A DNA stretch of 64,000 nucleotides, taken from contig OY829648.1 in assembly GCA_963691815.1 (NCBI GenBank), forward strand, positions 27,019,917-27,083,916. Direction: 5' to 3'. Below are positions 25,369 to 40,455 of this stretch, piece by piece; within the stretch, counting starts at the first letter, position 1; every line of letters begins with the position of its first letter. The DNA comes from Echiichthys vipera (Eukaryota > Chordata > Actinopteri > Perciformes > Trachinidae). Made by a program: the position numbers and the translations under genes. Below the pieces are notes generated by a model, which was not told the DNA's origin, searched no databases, and saw nothing but the letters and a program-made list of their open reading frames with translations.

Positions 25369-28300
25369 CTGAAAAACAATTAGAAACAAACAACAAAATG
25401 ACTACATTTCTCTACTGAAAACATTTCACTCCTGTTAGCCTGCTCACAATGACAATCTAAACATGTTGTTAAGCAGTATAATTTTTTTATGTTTACCATC
25501 TTAGTTTGGCATGTTAGCATGCTTACATTTGCTAATCAGCAACAAAAACAAAGTACAGCTGAGGGGATCACCAAAGTTATAGCAATTCATTCTGAGGTGG
25601 GTTAAATGTGTGTGGAAAATGTCATGACAGTCCATCCGAAAGGGGTTGAGACATTTCACTCAAAAGCATGAATGTCAAACTTGTGGTGATGTAAGAGGAA
25701 AGAACAACAACAAAGTCAATAGGATGCATCTTATGGGGATATGAATATGAAAATCCATCCAATGGTTGTTATTAGATATTTCAGTCTGGACCAAAGTTAT
25801 GAATTATTATCACTGGAGCCATGCTGTGAGCATTGCTAAGAAACATTGGTACACAACAGGAAAGTAACAGTAACAGGACAAACTGAAAACAGTTGTATTC
25901 AATGGCAATTCACTGACACTGTGGTTTACACTTAAATAATTATCCATCCTGCCTCCCCAGAGTCAATTACAAGGCTACCTCGACAGCAGAGGCTCTACAC
26001 CATCTAAGGCCACCCATAATCTATGGCTAATAAAATAGGAGGGGAAGGGATAAATTGTTTGGCAGAGGACGCCATGACAGCAGATTGGCAATGGCACATG
26101 ACACTTGTGCTGACTCCAGCTGCTTGGACGGGAAAGATGTTAAATCACTGAGATTTGTGGCGCTGGTATTCCTGGGAAGAGATGGCTGTAAAGCAGCAAC
26201 ACATGCCACTGCTGTCTGAAGTGTGGCATTTTGATCTAATGTCCAATGGTTACATTTGATGTACAGGTCAAACTAAAAGCAAATATAGCAGTGAATAACA
26301 CACAGAATAACAACGTTTCACTCAGATGTCAGAGGCTTCTGCCCTGGGTGTCTCTCATGTAAGTAATAATTGTTTTTCACCATCACTACATATCGGTGTC
26401 AGACGTTCAGCCAGTCTAAAAAGGGTCTATCATTAACCTTGGATGGCCTTATTAGGTTATTGCCTGAAGCCAAAATTCAGAGTCAATTACTAAATTTGCA
26501 GCACTTGGGGAACAAAAATGAACACTTGTAGTCTTAAGACCCTTTGCAACTCATCTTGATAAGATGTCTTCTAAATTGAGGCAGAGCAACAATTCCAATC
26601 GATTTCCCTTAAAAGTTGATCAAAGCCGGCTGCGCAGCACTGATCCATATTGCTATGTTTTGCTGCACTGCTACACTATGTTGTAATTCCTTGCTTGAAT
26701 TGAATAAGACACACTTGTGTTCTAATTCGATCAGGGGGAAAGTATACAGTAAAATTCTGCCTGTGATACTAATAATGTGTTGAGATAATAATAAAAAAAA
26801 AAAATCCAAGTTTTGCTAAAAGAGGTGCATGCTTCAACTTTGTCTAAATCCCATCTAATCTAAGTCAGAGGGGAGCCCCTAAGGAACCATTAAAAGCTCC
26901 AGAAAATAGTTTCTGCTCTCACTATGATTTCTGTCTCAGTGATTAGTGCTGATGTTTATTTAAAAAGTGTGTCTGTCTGCATATGTATGGAAAAATCTCC
27001 ACTATGCCCTTTAGGAAGTGAAATTACTTAATTTAAATGTTTCATGGGTTTTAAATACTCTAGATTATTAATTTATCTTAAAGGCCTTAGAACCTACAGT
27101 AGCATTTAGCTAGCAGAGCCCTGGAAATGCAAATTGGCCCCTTCAAAATAATTACACTGTCATGGTACATTTTCCACAAATTACATTAAGAGAATGGATT
27201 CAAGCCTTTCTGAGGGTGATGAAACTAATCAAATGCATACAATCTGAGCAAAAATGTCTGTGTAGTGGGAAAGATTTTCATATTAACTAAGCTATCGTTC
27301 TAGTGGCTGCACGCCTTTGACCTGTCAGTGTTAATGAGATAATATCATGACTACGAAGTGAAGAGGTCGATGGGTAGGACACGGACAACACGTAATGACA
27401 CCTTCTGTTACCACACAATTTTAACAAGAAGCCAGGTTGATATGGTGGAAATCAGTGTTTCATTATTAATAAGAAAATGATGGCATTATGGCCAGCTTTA
27501 TTAATGTTATTACATTTAAAATGTATCTTTTCACCATAAATCATTGTTTTTTTAAGACATTTTCCTTTTATTACCACATTACGGCATTCCTACAAGAAAC
27601 TTTTTTCTTACATAAATAATTTATATAACTTGATAAATTGGAGAAACTTCTATATGATGTTCCACTGTTTTGTTTCGTAGACAAAACTCCTCAAACATAT
27701 TTTTAATTGTTAATTATTGTTGATATGTTAACTCATTATGTTGATGAGAACACAATGGTGTCACGCCAATGAGATCATTTTATAAAGTTTAATAAAATTC
27801 CACTGAAAGCTGATGAAGGATAAAACTTAATTACTGCCCAGGACTCATTTTAAATGATTTACTGATGACAGGGCTTGTTTACATGCACGGCTAAAATTAG
27901 ATTTGATAATTATTAGTTCACTAATGTCTTTTAGAATGATCCGACCTTCCTGTGTCAGGCCCCGGTTTCAAACCGACCTAAGATATAGCATCATGCTGTG
28001 TCGTTGTCTCTAGCACCCCCTCCTTACACAAACACAACACGCACAATTTTTTAAAAAGTTTTCCCTAACGCCTTCAGAAAAGTTAACCCTCACTCCACAC
28101 TGTAATTCAGACTGACTTTGCAAACAACTTAAGTGTGAAATTTCACAGAGACTCTCAAGAAAGCCTTTTGACACATTAAAAAAGATTAGGAGAGACTATA
28201 CAAGCCTTAGGGGGCTGAGTAAAACTGTTAACTTTGCATTTCAAACCACACGGGTGGGGGATTTTTTTCTAATGCAAGCTCGGGGAAAACCCCTAAAGAG

Positions 28301-29944
28301 AGAGAAGTTCTGCATCTTTTCAGACTCATCTAAGACCTTGGATATTTTTCTCTCAACTTTATCTGGCTCCATACAAAGCGGAGACTCGACCGTCCATTTG
28401 CATCTGTCTATTTCAGCACTTGCACTATGGCCGTGGAAGCATTTTCAACTCTTCCTCCCTCTACTTTTAGTCATCTTGTCTCAGCGCAATCAGATACAAT
28501 AGTAACATTTTGCAATCTGTCAGCCTCAATACAGTCATGCAATTGAGGGTATCAATTTCCTTCCTAAAATAGTTCAAGATAAAGCACATTAAATATGATT
28601 AAACAATGTGTCTGTGGAAGAGACCTCTAGCTGTTTTGAACTATCTTTCCGTTTGCAGATAAAGTGTGTTATTCACATATTGGGAACTTTTCGCTCTGCC
28701 TATCTGCATATCTGATTCTTTCTTCTGCTCCTTCAAGTGATAGTTGCATGACAACCCTCGCCTTTCACAAGTGAATATACTGTTTTCATCCACGCCATTT
28801 CATTTAGAATACATGTTTACTGGGTGCCCTGTATCATATTTGTCCTGAAATAGTGCCACTGTGACTGGTGTTATAACTATTAATTATATCACGGAATTAA
28901 ATGGAACTGCAGTCATGTGCTGTCTTTCCCTTTGATTTTGTATTTACTTAATATTCATTCTTTATATGAAGGAATTCCAACAACTGTGAATATTAATTCC
29001 TTATACTTCATTGGCCAGGTGCAACTACAGCTTTCTTTAAGTGCATCGCCATCTACTTATTACTGTTTGCATTTTTAGTTTTTTCCCAAAAAATGGTGAG
29101 GAAATGCTTGAAATTTTACGTCAAAATATCGCAGTACATTTTTACGCTTGGCTCAGTAGGAAAAGTTGATGTGACCTGAGTGTTTCTGTTCAATTTAAAT
29201 CTGCAAACTTGAAAATATTCACAAAGTACATCCTAAACTTTACAAATGAGCGCCAGACTGTGAAAGAATGAAAGATCAAACATTGTCTGAGGACGTGGGA
29301 ACAGATTCAGGATTACTGCCACCGCTGTGGAAGAGAACTCATGTGGGTTTTGAAGCTGAAATATAAAGAAGTCAACATTTCTACTAAATCAGTTACCAAT
29401 TCTCCAAGTCGTTTCTCCTGATAATATCACAGCTATGATGTTTGTTCTGTGGTTTCTAATATTTGCACAGTTTATCATTTTTTACATGCAGGGAGTGAAA
29501 AGGAAGCTCTGATACACAACAATGAGTCTTCAGTAGATACATATTTGAAACTGTAGCCGGACTAAAACTATAATTTTGGGGCCGATCCTAGTTGATTAAT
29601 ATTTGGTCATTAAGATCTATTGGCCAAAATCATGATACAGATCCCTTCTATTGTTTAATAAGTGTTTTATAGTGAACAAGATTCAAACTGAATGGGACCT
29701 TTTACAGAGTAAAAATCTATTGTCGGGTGTCTAGTTTTCAAACAAAAGCAAACCATTATCATCATGACGGTTCATAATGACTGAATTAGTAAGAGCCAAA
29801 TAAAATCTTAAACAATGTTGTATTTGCACAAAACTAAAAGTATGTGCATGCCGATATGCAGGGTGATTAAGTGTAATGACAAAATAGACAAGGTGTATAA
29901 TTTTTTATTTTTGCAAGGTATAGAAATGGGGAAGGGTAATGTAA

Positions 29945-30151
29945 AGCACGTGTTAGGTTCATTGATGACTCTAAAATTGCCCGTAGGTGTGAATTGTTGT
30001 CTGTCTCTGTTTGTCTCTATGTGCCCTGTGATAGACTGGCGTCCTGTCCAGGGTGTACCCCGCCTCACGCCCGATGTCAACTGGCATCGGCTCCAGCACC
30101 CCGCGACCCCGACAGGGACAAGCGGTTGAAGATGAATGAATGAATGAATAA
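29945..30151 (+). repeat. L2-type LINE / V-SINE-type 3' tail
   Basis: The stretch runs from CTCTAAAATTGCCCGTAGGT, through GACTGGCGTCCTGTCCAGGG and GTACCCCGCCTC, to a (TGAA)n tail ending near 30150. This is a very common teleost retroposon 3' tail in plus orientation. It carries no coding capacity here. It stands out from the AT-rich surroundings by its GC content. Confidence 0.8.
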
Positions 30152-32092
30152 TGTAAAGCACACAGATAATGTTGTTATTGAATTTGTTTGTTTTATTTCA
30201 CATTCTTATGTAGTGTTGTTGATTATGTATTAAGAAGAGGGATATAGTGGTTTAGATGTTAAGGATGCACAGTGGCGATTTTTTAAGTTGTTGAAATTCT
30301 TTTTCAATTCAGTACATGTGCAACAGTCCTATGGTGTCATTTGGAATTCCAAAAGGTCATGAAGGGCTTTAACAAACTCACTTTGTACCTAGAGTTATAC
30401 ATATCTCACCAAAAAAGAATTATTTTTCCATTCTGCGTTTTCAGAATAGCCAAGCAGTTTTTTCAGTCTGTGATGTACTAAACAGAAATGACAGACACAC
30501 TCAAAATACGGGGAGCGATATGAATACGCAATGAGTCAAGTGGCACTCATATGTAAAGTACATCACATCCGTACTCTCCACTTTTAACACCAAGATAACC
30601 TGAAGACGATGTAGTTGAACATTAAGTCCGTGGTTTAAAATCCACGGTTATATAATCCCATAAAAAATGGGTTTCAGAAAAAAGAATATAATATTTCTAT
30701 TATGATGTAACAACATCATATAAAGTAGGGCGTATAAGTGATGCAACTAAAACTAAAAAAAATATTTTTTTCTGGGCTACTGTGTGAAGAAAAAAAGTCC
30801 CCGAGAGCCACCGATCGTGGCACTTCTGCAGGCTATCTTTACAAAAGAAGGAGAAGTGTTTCGTGGCTCTCACATAGCAGAAACTAATTGTTTCGTTCAG
30901 CTCATGCAGTACTACGGGCCAGTGTCTCACAACATCCCTGACTCATCCCTGTAATGAGGTTCTTCCATGCACTTGTGACCCCTCCTGCTCCATGAGGTGA
31001 AATACTGCACAGTTGGAAATGCCCATCGCTTATAGTATGTCGATATCATCAATCCCAGAGACGGGAAACTGTAACTGTTCTCTCTGGGCACTGTGTGTGT
31101 TGGTGTGTGTGAACTGTACGCTTGCACATGTTATTGGGAAGATGGTTAATGTGCAGTGACAGCAGTTGATGGTAAGCCTTTTAGCATTGTTACTAGGACT
31201 TCATGATGTAAAGAGGCGGGTTATATTGACTGTCACAGCTCCCTGGCTCAAACTAAAATTTGTCATTGGTTCACCCTGTTAATAAAAGACAACGAGGTGA
31301 TACTATGCAGTTTATTTGACTAACAAACATTGACGGAACACATTGAGTGCCCAAAGGCATGCTCCTCTCTCCACAGTTGGCTGCCCCCGTCAAAACTCAG
31401 AACCTGCTGCCAGATTGACCTTAAGGTCAATGGGTGCCACGGGCGCTGTGGCAACATCTCTGCTCTGTGCAGCAACAAAGCAATCAAAGACAATAGCTGC
31501 ATATAAAACAGAGAGAAAAAAAGCTAAACACCACCATGCCCTATCAATACAGAGCTGGGGTGTCATCTTGATGCAGTTCTGGCAGCTCTTGGAGATAAGC
31601 TGCAGAAACACACAGTCGCACTTGTGGCGTCAGAGCCCTGAAGAGTTAAAACATCCTTTGCAGAAAATAGCTGCCCTTGGCTTTGACCTTTTACAAGGAA
31701 TAAAGGGGGCTGCTTAGCATACTAGTGTCATGGCTTTGACAACAGCAGAAGCTGGAAACAGTTGAAGCCAACATTCCTCAGCTTAGTGTCACCGTAAAGG
31801 AGAAATATGGATTTTATGAGCAAACTGTACAATTGTTTGGTTTAACTTTGTCCATAATAACTTGGCAGTTGCTGACTGTTCATTTTTCTCATGACTGAAC
31901 TTTGTGTTTTACAGAAGAAACCATTTAACAATCCAGCACTGATAACTGAAATGTAATGTGTCACTACATGTACCATGTTGCATGTTCCCGACTGATGCAA
32001 ATGTATTCCACCTGCAGAGGAGATTAAATCAAAAGGTCTCAGTGTTGTGACCGCCAAAAAACACAAAGGGCATTCCTGTTTTTATGGTAGGA

Positions 32093-32920
32093 CAGCAGCA
32101 TTCGTATTGAAAAAGTATTTGCCCCTGTATAGATTTCTTGTCACATCTACAGGTTTCAGACTATCAAATACATTTTAATATCTAATTAAGATAACCTGGG
32201 TTAATACAAAATGCACTTTTTAAATAAATAAAATAATTTCATCTATTAAGCGGAAAAGCCTCATCAGTGTGGATAGGGTTAAAAAGCCATTTTGTAAGGC
32301 TTTGGGACTCCAGTGAATCCAAACATTATCCACAAATGGAGAACACAACAACAGTGGTGAATCTTCCCAGGAGTGGCCAGCCAACCAAAATTGGGAGCTC
32401 ACAAAACAAACCCAGAACAACATCTAAAGCACTGCAGGCCTAAGTTGGCTCAGTTAAGGTCAGTGTTCGTGATTCAACAATAAGAAAGAGACTGGGCAAA
32501 AAGGGCATCCATGGGAAAGTTCCAAGGCGAAAACCACAGCTGACCAAAAAGAACAAAACAACCCATATCAACCCTGAATTAAAACAATCCTGTGTTCCTG
32601 CAACGTGTGCTGTAATTCCTCCACAGCGATGTGAAAGACTTATTGCCAGTTATCTCAAACACTTGATTGCAGTTACTGCTGCCAAGGGTGGCACAACCAA
32701 TTATTAGGTTTAGGGAGCAATTCCTCTTTCACACAGGGCCAGGTTGGTTTGGGTAGCTTTTTTCCCTTAACAAATGAAATCATCATTTAAAAACGGCATT
32801 TTGTATTTACTCAGGTTATCTTATATTAAAATTTGTTTTTATGATCTGAAACACGTAAGTGACACAAAAAAGCAAGACCAGGATAAATCTGTAAGGGGGC
32901 AAATACTTTTCACAGCACTG
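32093..32920 (+). mobile_element. Internally deleted Tc1-like transposon
   Basis: The right end reads GGGGGCAAATACTTTTCACA followed by GCACTG and then TA (32921-32922), which fits a Tc1-like terminus and target duplication. The left end carries the inverted counterpart GAAAAAGTATTTGCCCC (32109-32125); its outermost bases are eroded, so the left boundary is approximate. Inside, plus-strand fragments of a Tc1-like transposase survive: an N-terminal region with STIRKRLGKKGIHGKVPRRK (about 32480-32535), then directly a C-terminal tail IPPQRCERLIASYLKHLIAV (about 32615-32675) ending near a TAG at 32705-32707. The whole catalytic DDE core is missing between them, so this is a non-autonomous deletion derivative. 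Confidence 0.85.
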
Positions 32921-33499
32921 TACATGGAAACGGTAAAATGATCTCCCTAACAACAAAGGCACAAAATGCCAAAACTGGCAACATGTGAGAAATAGGCCAG
33001 GTGAGGCAAAGACAGAATTTGAGTGGTTGCTTTTTACATACTTCACAGTTAAGTTATAGAGTATTTAAGTACAGTACAATTATATTTCCTCAAAACAAAA
33101 TGAACAATGTCCTCTGACACACCCAATGTGTACAGAAACCCTCATTCAAAATCACATTGTTATTCAAAATAATGCAAATTACATGAAATCAGCTTTATCT
33201 TACTAGACAGTTTGTATATAGCTCCTATACTATATAGCTGCTATTTAGGAGAGAAAAAAAATGAAATGCTTTGTTTAGTAATAGTTTAGTGAAAATAGTT
33301 TAGTTTGAATTTCCATAAGCCCAAATGGATAATTGGATAATGGAATTTTCACAAAGTTTTTGGGATGTTTTATGACCTTTTTACCTGTCTTTAGTTCAGA
33401 TTCTGTCAAACTCTTTTTGGACTTGTTCTCCTTAACGCCATTCCTTAAAAATATTTTGCCTTGAGAGCAGAAGGGGGTTACTAACTATACGATTCATTT

Positions 33500-33720
33500 G
33501 AATTAATTTATTTAATCTTTTTTTAATGGCTTTCAACTCAGTTGTTTCAATACCATGGGGCGGCTCCCAAGCTCCTCTGGTCGGCATGTCGAAGTGTCCT
33601 TGGGCAAGACCCCGCCCCAAATTTCTCCCCATTCTGCACATGATTGTGTGAATGTGGTTCGAAGGGTTAAATTAGATTATAAGATGATAAGCAGGTAGCC
33701 TCTGCCATCAATATGAAGAG
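33500..33720. repeat. Probable dispersed teleost repeat
   Basis: CATGTCGAAGTGTCCTTGGG, CAAGACCCCGCCCCAAATT and GTGTGAATGTGGTTCGAAGG are phrases typical of a widespread fish repeat. Ends and target duplication were not found. Confidence 0.5.
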
Positions 33721-35976
33721 GACTTTATGCTAAGCTAAGCAGGGGCTGGCAATAGCTTCATATTTACCCAAAGCCCATTTACAAATGCACTGCAAACCTG
33801 AAATTATCTAGACAAATGATCTAGACATAAACCGACAAGTCTGTATGTGTGGACGCAAATACATGTATCTACATGTGTAGATGTTGTACCGGACATCAAA
33901 TGGAGATTACAGCTATACTGAATACAGCTCTCTGGTACACAGACCAGGTAACCTACAGGTGGGCTCATGTGTGAATACAGTCGCTTATTCTCTGGTGTAT
34001 CCACAGAGTTGAATTGATGACTTCAAATCAACTACTGACTATTCATTAATCTTATCAATTTTTTGGGATATCTTGTGCCAATTATCCTCAGCAATCTACA
34101 ATATTGTGCAAATGGTGATGCAATGAAATGACTTTCTTATTCCTTGCATTTTACATTTCAACAAGATTTGACACATGATTATACATGACATGACATTTGT
34201 TCATTTAATGTTTATCTATTTATACATAAATTCACTTCCAAACCCCTAATATAGAGATACAGAGAGTAAAGGTGTATGAGATGATGAGATTGAAACAGGG
34301 AGGCCATCCCTTGAGATGCCTTCAGAGTTTGAGCCTCGTAAGGGGAGCAGAAGAAAGGTCACAAACCCTATCATACTCTCAGGGAGCTGAGACCCCACCA
34401 GGGTGGTCTAGAGTCTGCATTCTCTGGGACCGTTCAGCAGACGCCATTATCAGTGGGAGACTTGGGAGCGAGCAGTGAGGGCCTATCATTCTGCCATGTT
34501 GTGACAGCAAGTGCCATACGCAATGCTCTGCCTGTTGAGAGATGGGAGTGTCATGGCATGGCTTGACTGGCACAGTGTGAAGTGCTGCCTCCTTAGGGCA
34601 CTCATGTGGAAGGATCCATCTCAACAGCATTTCAAGCACTTGGCATCAGCTAAACTGTCAGCAGACTTCAATAATGCCCATTTGTTTTGTATGGACATGA
34701 CAACTTATTACACAGACATCAAGCTATTTGAAACACACAAAAAAAGACAGACTGATGTGTGCAATGCTGCAGCCTGCCTGCTGATGCTTTGGTTAAATGG
34801 AATTTTTACTGTGTGAAAAAAATCCAAACCAAGGGGAAGACTATTGAACCAAAGTGTTTTATGAATGCCCTACAATTTACAATGAAACACAGTGTGCAAA
34901 TACCATTAACAAACTAATGGACTTTGTTTTGCAAATACAAATCATACCTATCAGTAGAAGTAAAAAAAAAAAAATTCCTGCAAGGACAAAAAGATAGTGT
35001 TTGACTTTCGGCACAATCATTCCGCCATGACTGTGTTGAGGGTTTTATCACAAATGTGAGTAACTTGCCCTCCACAACAGCAGGCAGTGATTGAATTGAA
35101 ATGTGCCAGGAGGTTGTGCAAAGCAGAGCAGACTGAACTGTGGACAAGAGGATAATGCCGTTCTGAATAGCTATCCGAGAGTACGCTGAATGAAACACAA
35201 TGGGCAGCCAACAGGTGAGTTTGTGGGTGTTGCTGATGAAAATGTTAACTAAACCAAATTTAACTCACAGTAACTAAGTTACTGTTTTGTGAACAGGATA
35301 GATAAACAGATATATTGGCCTGTCACAAACATATCTGTATCTATTGGTGTTGGCATTTTTCTATATGTTTGTTTTCAGAAGGTATAATGCTTTGGGTGGT
35401 TTATGAATGGTGTCATATAGCTATTTATTCTATTCTTATACTTTCAGCAACTGACTGATAAGCAGCCTTCTGAGCATCTGGACCTTCAAAGCTTTACATA
35501 TTCACAGGTTATTCTCACTGAAACTTCAAAGACCCAAAAATGGTAATCGAGACAACCCCTGACCCAACCCAATCATACCCAAGTCAAGTCCCAGGTCAGG
35601 TTTTAAATACTAGGAACAGTTGGTTGGTAGGTTGTAAGTGACAACCTCTAGTCACACTCGTTACATGACAATCTAAAAACACGTGTGACTACAGAGTTTA
35701 ATGATGTACACCTGAACTCTGAAGTCCATGTCACAGGGTCACAACCTCTCTCATTTTAGAGGCGCCAAAGAGCACAACAGCCCGGTTCATTTGATTTTTC
35801 TAGACAGCACTCCAACACGGACACAAACAAAGACACGGCTTCAGTGCACTTCACCGACTAACTGTTAAGTGAAGTGGAACCTTGATTGTAAGTCAGTCAC
35901 ACATCTTTAGTCCCAGAAGTTTTGGCCCAGTGACAGTGGAGTAGCTCTTTGTACTCACTTAAAGCATCCCTCTAAA

Positions 35977-36203
<227 letters not shown>

Positions 36204-37390
36204 ATTTTATTTACAATGCTGCACATTATCGTCGCGCAACGTGAGGATGAATCAGACAGGAAGAGCTTTTTAATTTCAACTTAGATCTTATCACACCGTA
36301 TTGAATCAGAAGGAGGTGCAGCTTTAATGGAGTAGTGCATTGGAGTTTGATTGGGACAAAAATGTCACTGCTTAATGTGGAACAAAATTCATACTTGGTT
36401 ACTTCATTGGTTATACAGTGGATAACCAGTAAAGTGCATCAGCACTTGTGTGTTCTTTTGTCCTCAACAAAGTCACTTGATAATAAAGTTTTGATTACCA
36501 TCGGAATAAATACAATGGACCAAATAAGACTGAAACAACTTCAATGTGACCTATAATGTACTGTGTCTGGAAAAGCTGTCACTGTTCACTCTTCTGCTTG
36601 CATTCTTTTTGCATCTTTGTGCATATTAGCAGAATATGAGTACTAATTTTGAGCCACCTGCTACAAGCATTTTGCCAAAATTGTCAATATTCGTGTACGA
36701 AGGAGGTGAATAAAAATGGATAAAGGACAAAACATGCTTCAAAAGAACAGTAAAAAGATGTGAAAGAGTTTGTGTGGATTTAAATATTGTAACAAACATT
36801 CATATGTTGACAACTAATTGTATTTACATGTTGTTAATAAGGGCCCTAAGGCACATATTTTGACGATGTACAAAATTAAGCACATACTGGATGCTGTAGA
36901 ATCTCAGCAGGAGGGATGTTGATGTGTCTGATTACAAGAAATGCACCAGAGCTCGGTGTGAGTTAGAGGTCACGGCAGTAGAAGCTTCTGTAGCCTCCAC
37001 TAAAGCAGCACTGCTGCTCCGTTGCTTGATGAGCGCACTATTTTGACACTCATCTGGGCCTCCTTGTTAGCTCCCCCACAACAGATCTGATGTGCTTAGA
37101 CAGGCCTGCGCTGCATATTAGCGGGGCTGGTTGGGTGCAGATTGCAGTGCAGTACTTGAAGGATTTAGCATGAACACACTCTCTTGTGTTTCCTCCAACC
37201 ATCATGCAATACTTAGAATTGAGGACAGTAAGCGTTATTAAAATCTTACAACGGGATTTTAACGATGTATGGTGTAGGGGCCACCAGGTCATTGATCAGC
37301 TGCTCCTATGTAGAAAAAAGAGCAGCTGCCGTAAAGGGTTGTTATAACGCATAATTCCATATATGATACTATATGATAATACCAATTATG

Positions 37391-37413
37391 ATTGGGGGCT
37401 GGGGGGGGGGGGG
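37391..37413. repeat. G-rich homopolymer tract
   Basis: GGGGGCTGGGG followed by a longer run of G. The G-run lies on the plus strand, the non-sense strand for LPP. Confidence 0.85.
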
Positions 37414-37766
37414 TGCCATTTTGGTTTGGTTATTAGTTTAGAGGACCTTCACTGACATAATGCTAGCCCCATGACCCTAACCCTTATCCTAGATCACCTC
37501 TTTTAGCCTAACCTAAATCTCAATTTAACCCTAAAACCAAGTCGAAGTGAGCACTCCACATACTGTTTTATATCACTTTGAGACAGGATTATACAAGTCT
37601 GAAAAGTTGACATGGCAGCAATGGCTTTATCTTTTGTTGGGACGATTGTGAGATAAACAGTAGAAATACTCTGGTTACTGTAAAAATAACTGGCATGTAT
37701 TTGATCGGCCAACACAGCACCTTACCAGATGACATTCTATTGCGTTGCAGCACAACTTGAGTCTTA

Positions 37767-38222
37767 AGCCCAGTTCAGACCAAAGATTCGCAACGCAACG
37801 CAACAGTATTAGAACTGCGCAGGTGAAAGTTGCAGCGCTGTGAACTGACCCGTCTCGTTGCCAATCTAACCGGCTGATGTCGCCAGCAATTCAGCTTGTC
37901 AAATCGCCGGCATCTGGTTTTAGAACGTAACACACGTCACCTGTTTCAACAGCCAATCAATCAATCGGAGGCTCAACGAGCGTGAGAGAGAGGAAAAAGA
38001 AGGCGAATAAAGAGAGAGAGTGCCGTAATCCAGAACAAACAACAACAGTGAATGAGGGAAATAAAACGGTATTTTCGCTGTTTCATCACAACCAGAAATG
38101 TAGCAGTAACGCCTCGACCATCTCCTTGGTCTGAACTGGCAGGTTTCAGAACGTTGCAGTCATGCATGTTGCAAGTAGTTGCAAGTTTTGACTCGTTGCA
38201 AATATATGGTCTGAACTGGACT
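37767..38222. mobile_element. PIF/Harbinger-like MITE, 456 bp
   Basis: The left terminus AGCCCAGTTCAGACCAAAGA and the right terminus (reverse complement) AGTCCAGTTCAGACCATATA are imperfect terminal inverted repeats that continue with TTGCAACG-type sequence. A TTA lies on both sides (37764-37766 and 38223-38225), matching the 3-bp target duplication of PIF/Harbinger elements. No transposase is encoded. The long CA tract begins only about 50 bp beyond the right end. Confidence 0.85.
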
Positions 38223-38271
38223 TTACAGGTTACTTCTCAAGATCTAAAATACAAATCCTCACACGATAGAT

Positions 38272-38473
<202 letters not shown>

Positions 38474-39548
38474 TCAACCATGTGGTTTCCTAGCATTAAC
38501 ACATCTTTTTACCACATCATTTTAGTTCCAGTAGCCTCATCTGATACTTCTTTAGTGTCATTCATACACGTCCTTGTTTACTTTACTGGCTGTTGGTTTT
38601 CTGCCGTGTTCATTGTCACTTACTCAAACAGCACTGTGCAGACTGTCAGTGTATAGTGCATGTACTGAATAGCCAACTGTGTGACATGAAGCGCTGTGAA
38701 TGCAAACACAAGCTATAACTGGTCTGCTGCAGCTTCATATTTTTTTTGAAAAAAACAGACCTATGTGATATAAATGATGAGAAATTTTACAAATGTACCA
38801 AATTCAGCACAAATATGCTCACACATTTCAGCTTTAAATCTGGATGACAATAAAAAACTTCTGACAGAATAAAGAGCGTTATAATCATAATCAGGTCTGG
38901 CTTAATATTTGCTGTCGCAGGATAAAGCAAGCAAACTGCAACACAAACTTAGTTAACTGTGTCAAATAACAAATGGCATCTAAGACGAAAGTGGAAAGAG
39001 AACAAATGGGAATTATATAATGATCACATTTCATTACCCACTGTTATGCCACAGAGAATACCAACTAAAGCAAACAAAATTGTTTTGATGTCTGTGAAGC
39101 ATCAGTGCCGGCTGAATATTTGCAGGAATGCTACTTAGATTTTTATGAATGAGCAGCAGCGTCCATTGCAATTTCATCTGGGGAGGCGAGCACACATAAG
39201 GTCCCCCTGCTGATTCCAAATTTAACAGGAGGAAGATTCCTCTCCTGGACGCTTGAAAGGAAGAGAGCAGGCAGGCCTATTGATTTTGGAGAGCTGGCTC
39301 TGTAATTGCTTGCGCGAAGAAAGTTGTAAATCAAGACCGCTTGTTACTCTCTGCTTATACAAGCGCAGGATTACTGTGCAGCAGTTGTGCCAGAGCTGGA
39401 GAATGAAACCTGGCACGTGACACAAACCAGTATTGTAGGAGAATGCATTGAAAGAGCCTGAGCATGGACTGACAGGAGCAGCTGGGTAGGGGAAAAGGTC
39501 AACCTGAGTTAATCAGCTAGAATCAGCATCAGCTGAGGAGAGAGAACA

Positions 39549-39565
39549 GTGTGTGTGTGTTTGTG

Positions 39566-39599
<34 letters not shown>

Positions 39600-39600
39600 C
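39549..39600. repeat. (GT)n microsatellite, interrupted
   Basis: A GT run with TT and GC interruptions, of opposite orientation to the five long CA tracts. It reads (AC)n in LPP sense. Confidence 0.95.
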
Positions 39601-40392
39601 ATCTGTGTGTGTGCTCGCAATACTGTAAAATAAACAATGAAATGGAAAGCAACTCTTTTCCATGTGCAAAAAGCTCTGAGAGAGAAGACACAGCGACGGT
39701 AAAAGGGCATCATGACAGCACAGAGATGCTGCCTAGACTGCAAAAGCAGGGTTAAGTCAACAAAATGTCTGATACATAACATTTCATGATTAATACATGT
39801 CATGGCATGTATGTGTACTCTGCTGAGACACAGGTGGTGTGGCTTTTCACCCGTAACTCAAAAAGCTTGCAGCAGGTTGTGATAAAAATAAACATGCAGC
39901 GACTCTGACCCTGACAGGTAAAAGCACCACGACAGCCATACATTAGTTAGTATGACTGTTCAGCCGCTCATTCGCAAGCTGGGCTCTCACAGAGCTGTAC
40001 AGGTGCACATCAATTTTTCAACTCATGTTGACAAAAGCTTTCAGACTGCTCTGATATATACTGCACATTTTTCACCCAACAAAGGTGTGCACTTATACTA
40101 TATATTTTATTTAGGAATAAATGCCATGCGTTTCAGCAGCTGGTAGCTCCACGTTCTAAAAAAGTGTTTGTACTTCTATGCCATGTGTATATATGGGCTT
40201 CTGTGCTTTGTTCATGTATACTTGTTTACGTGTGTGTGTTTACATAAAACACAGAAAGGATAAATGAGAGGAAAACAGATGCTTTCACATTGTGCTGTAG
40301 ATTCTGTCCTGGACACAGCCATGCCCTGTGTGTCCCTTGTGTTTCTGTGATTCCCATTCATCTTGTGTCTTCTTTGTCCCTGGTTTGCTTCT

Positions 40393-40394
<2 letters not shown>

Positions 40395-40455
<61 letters not shown>

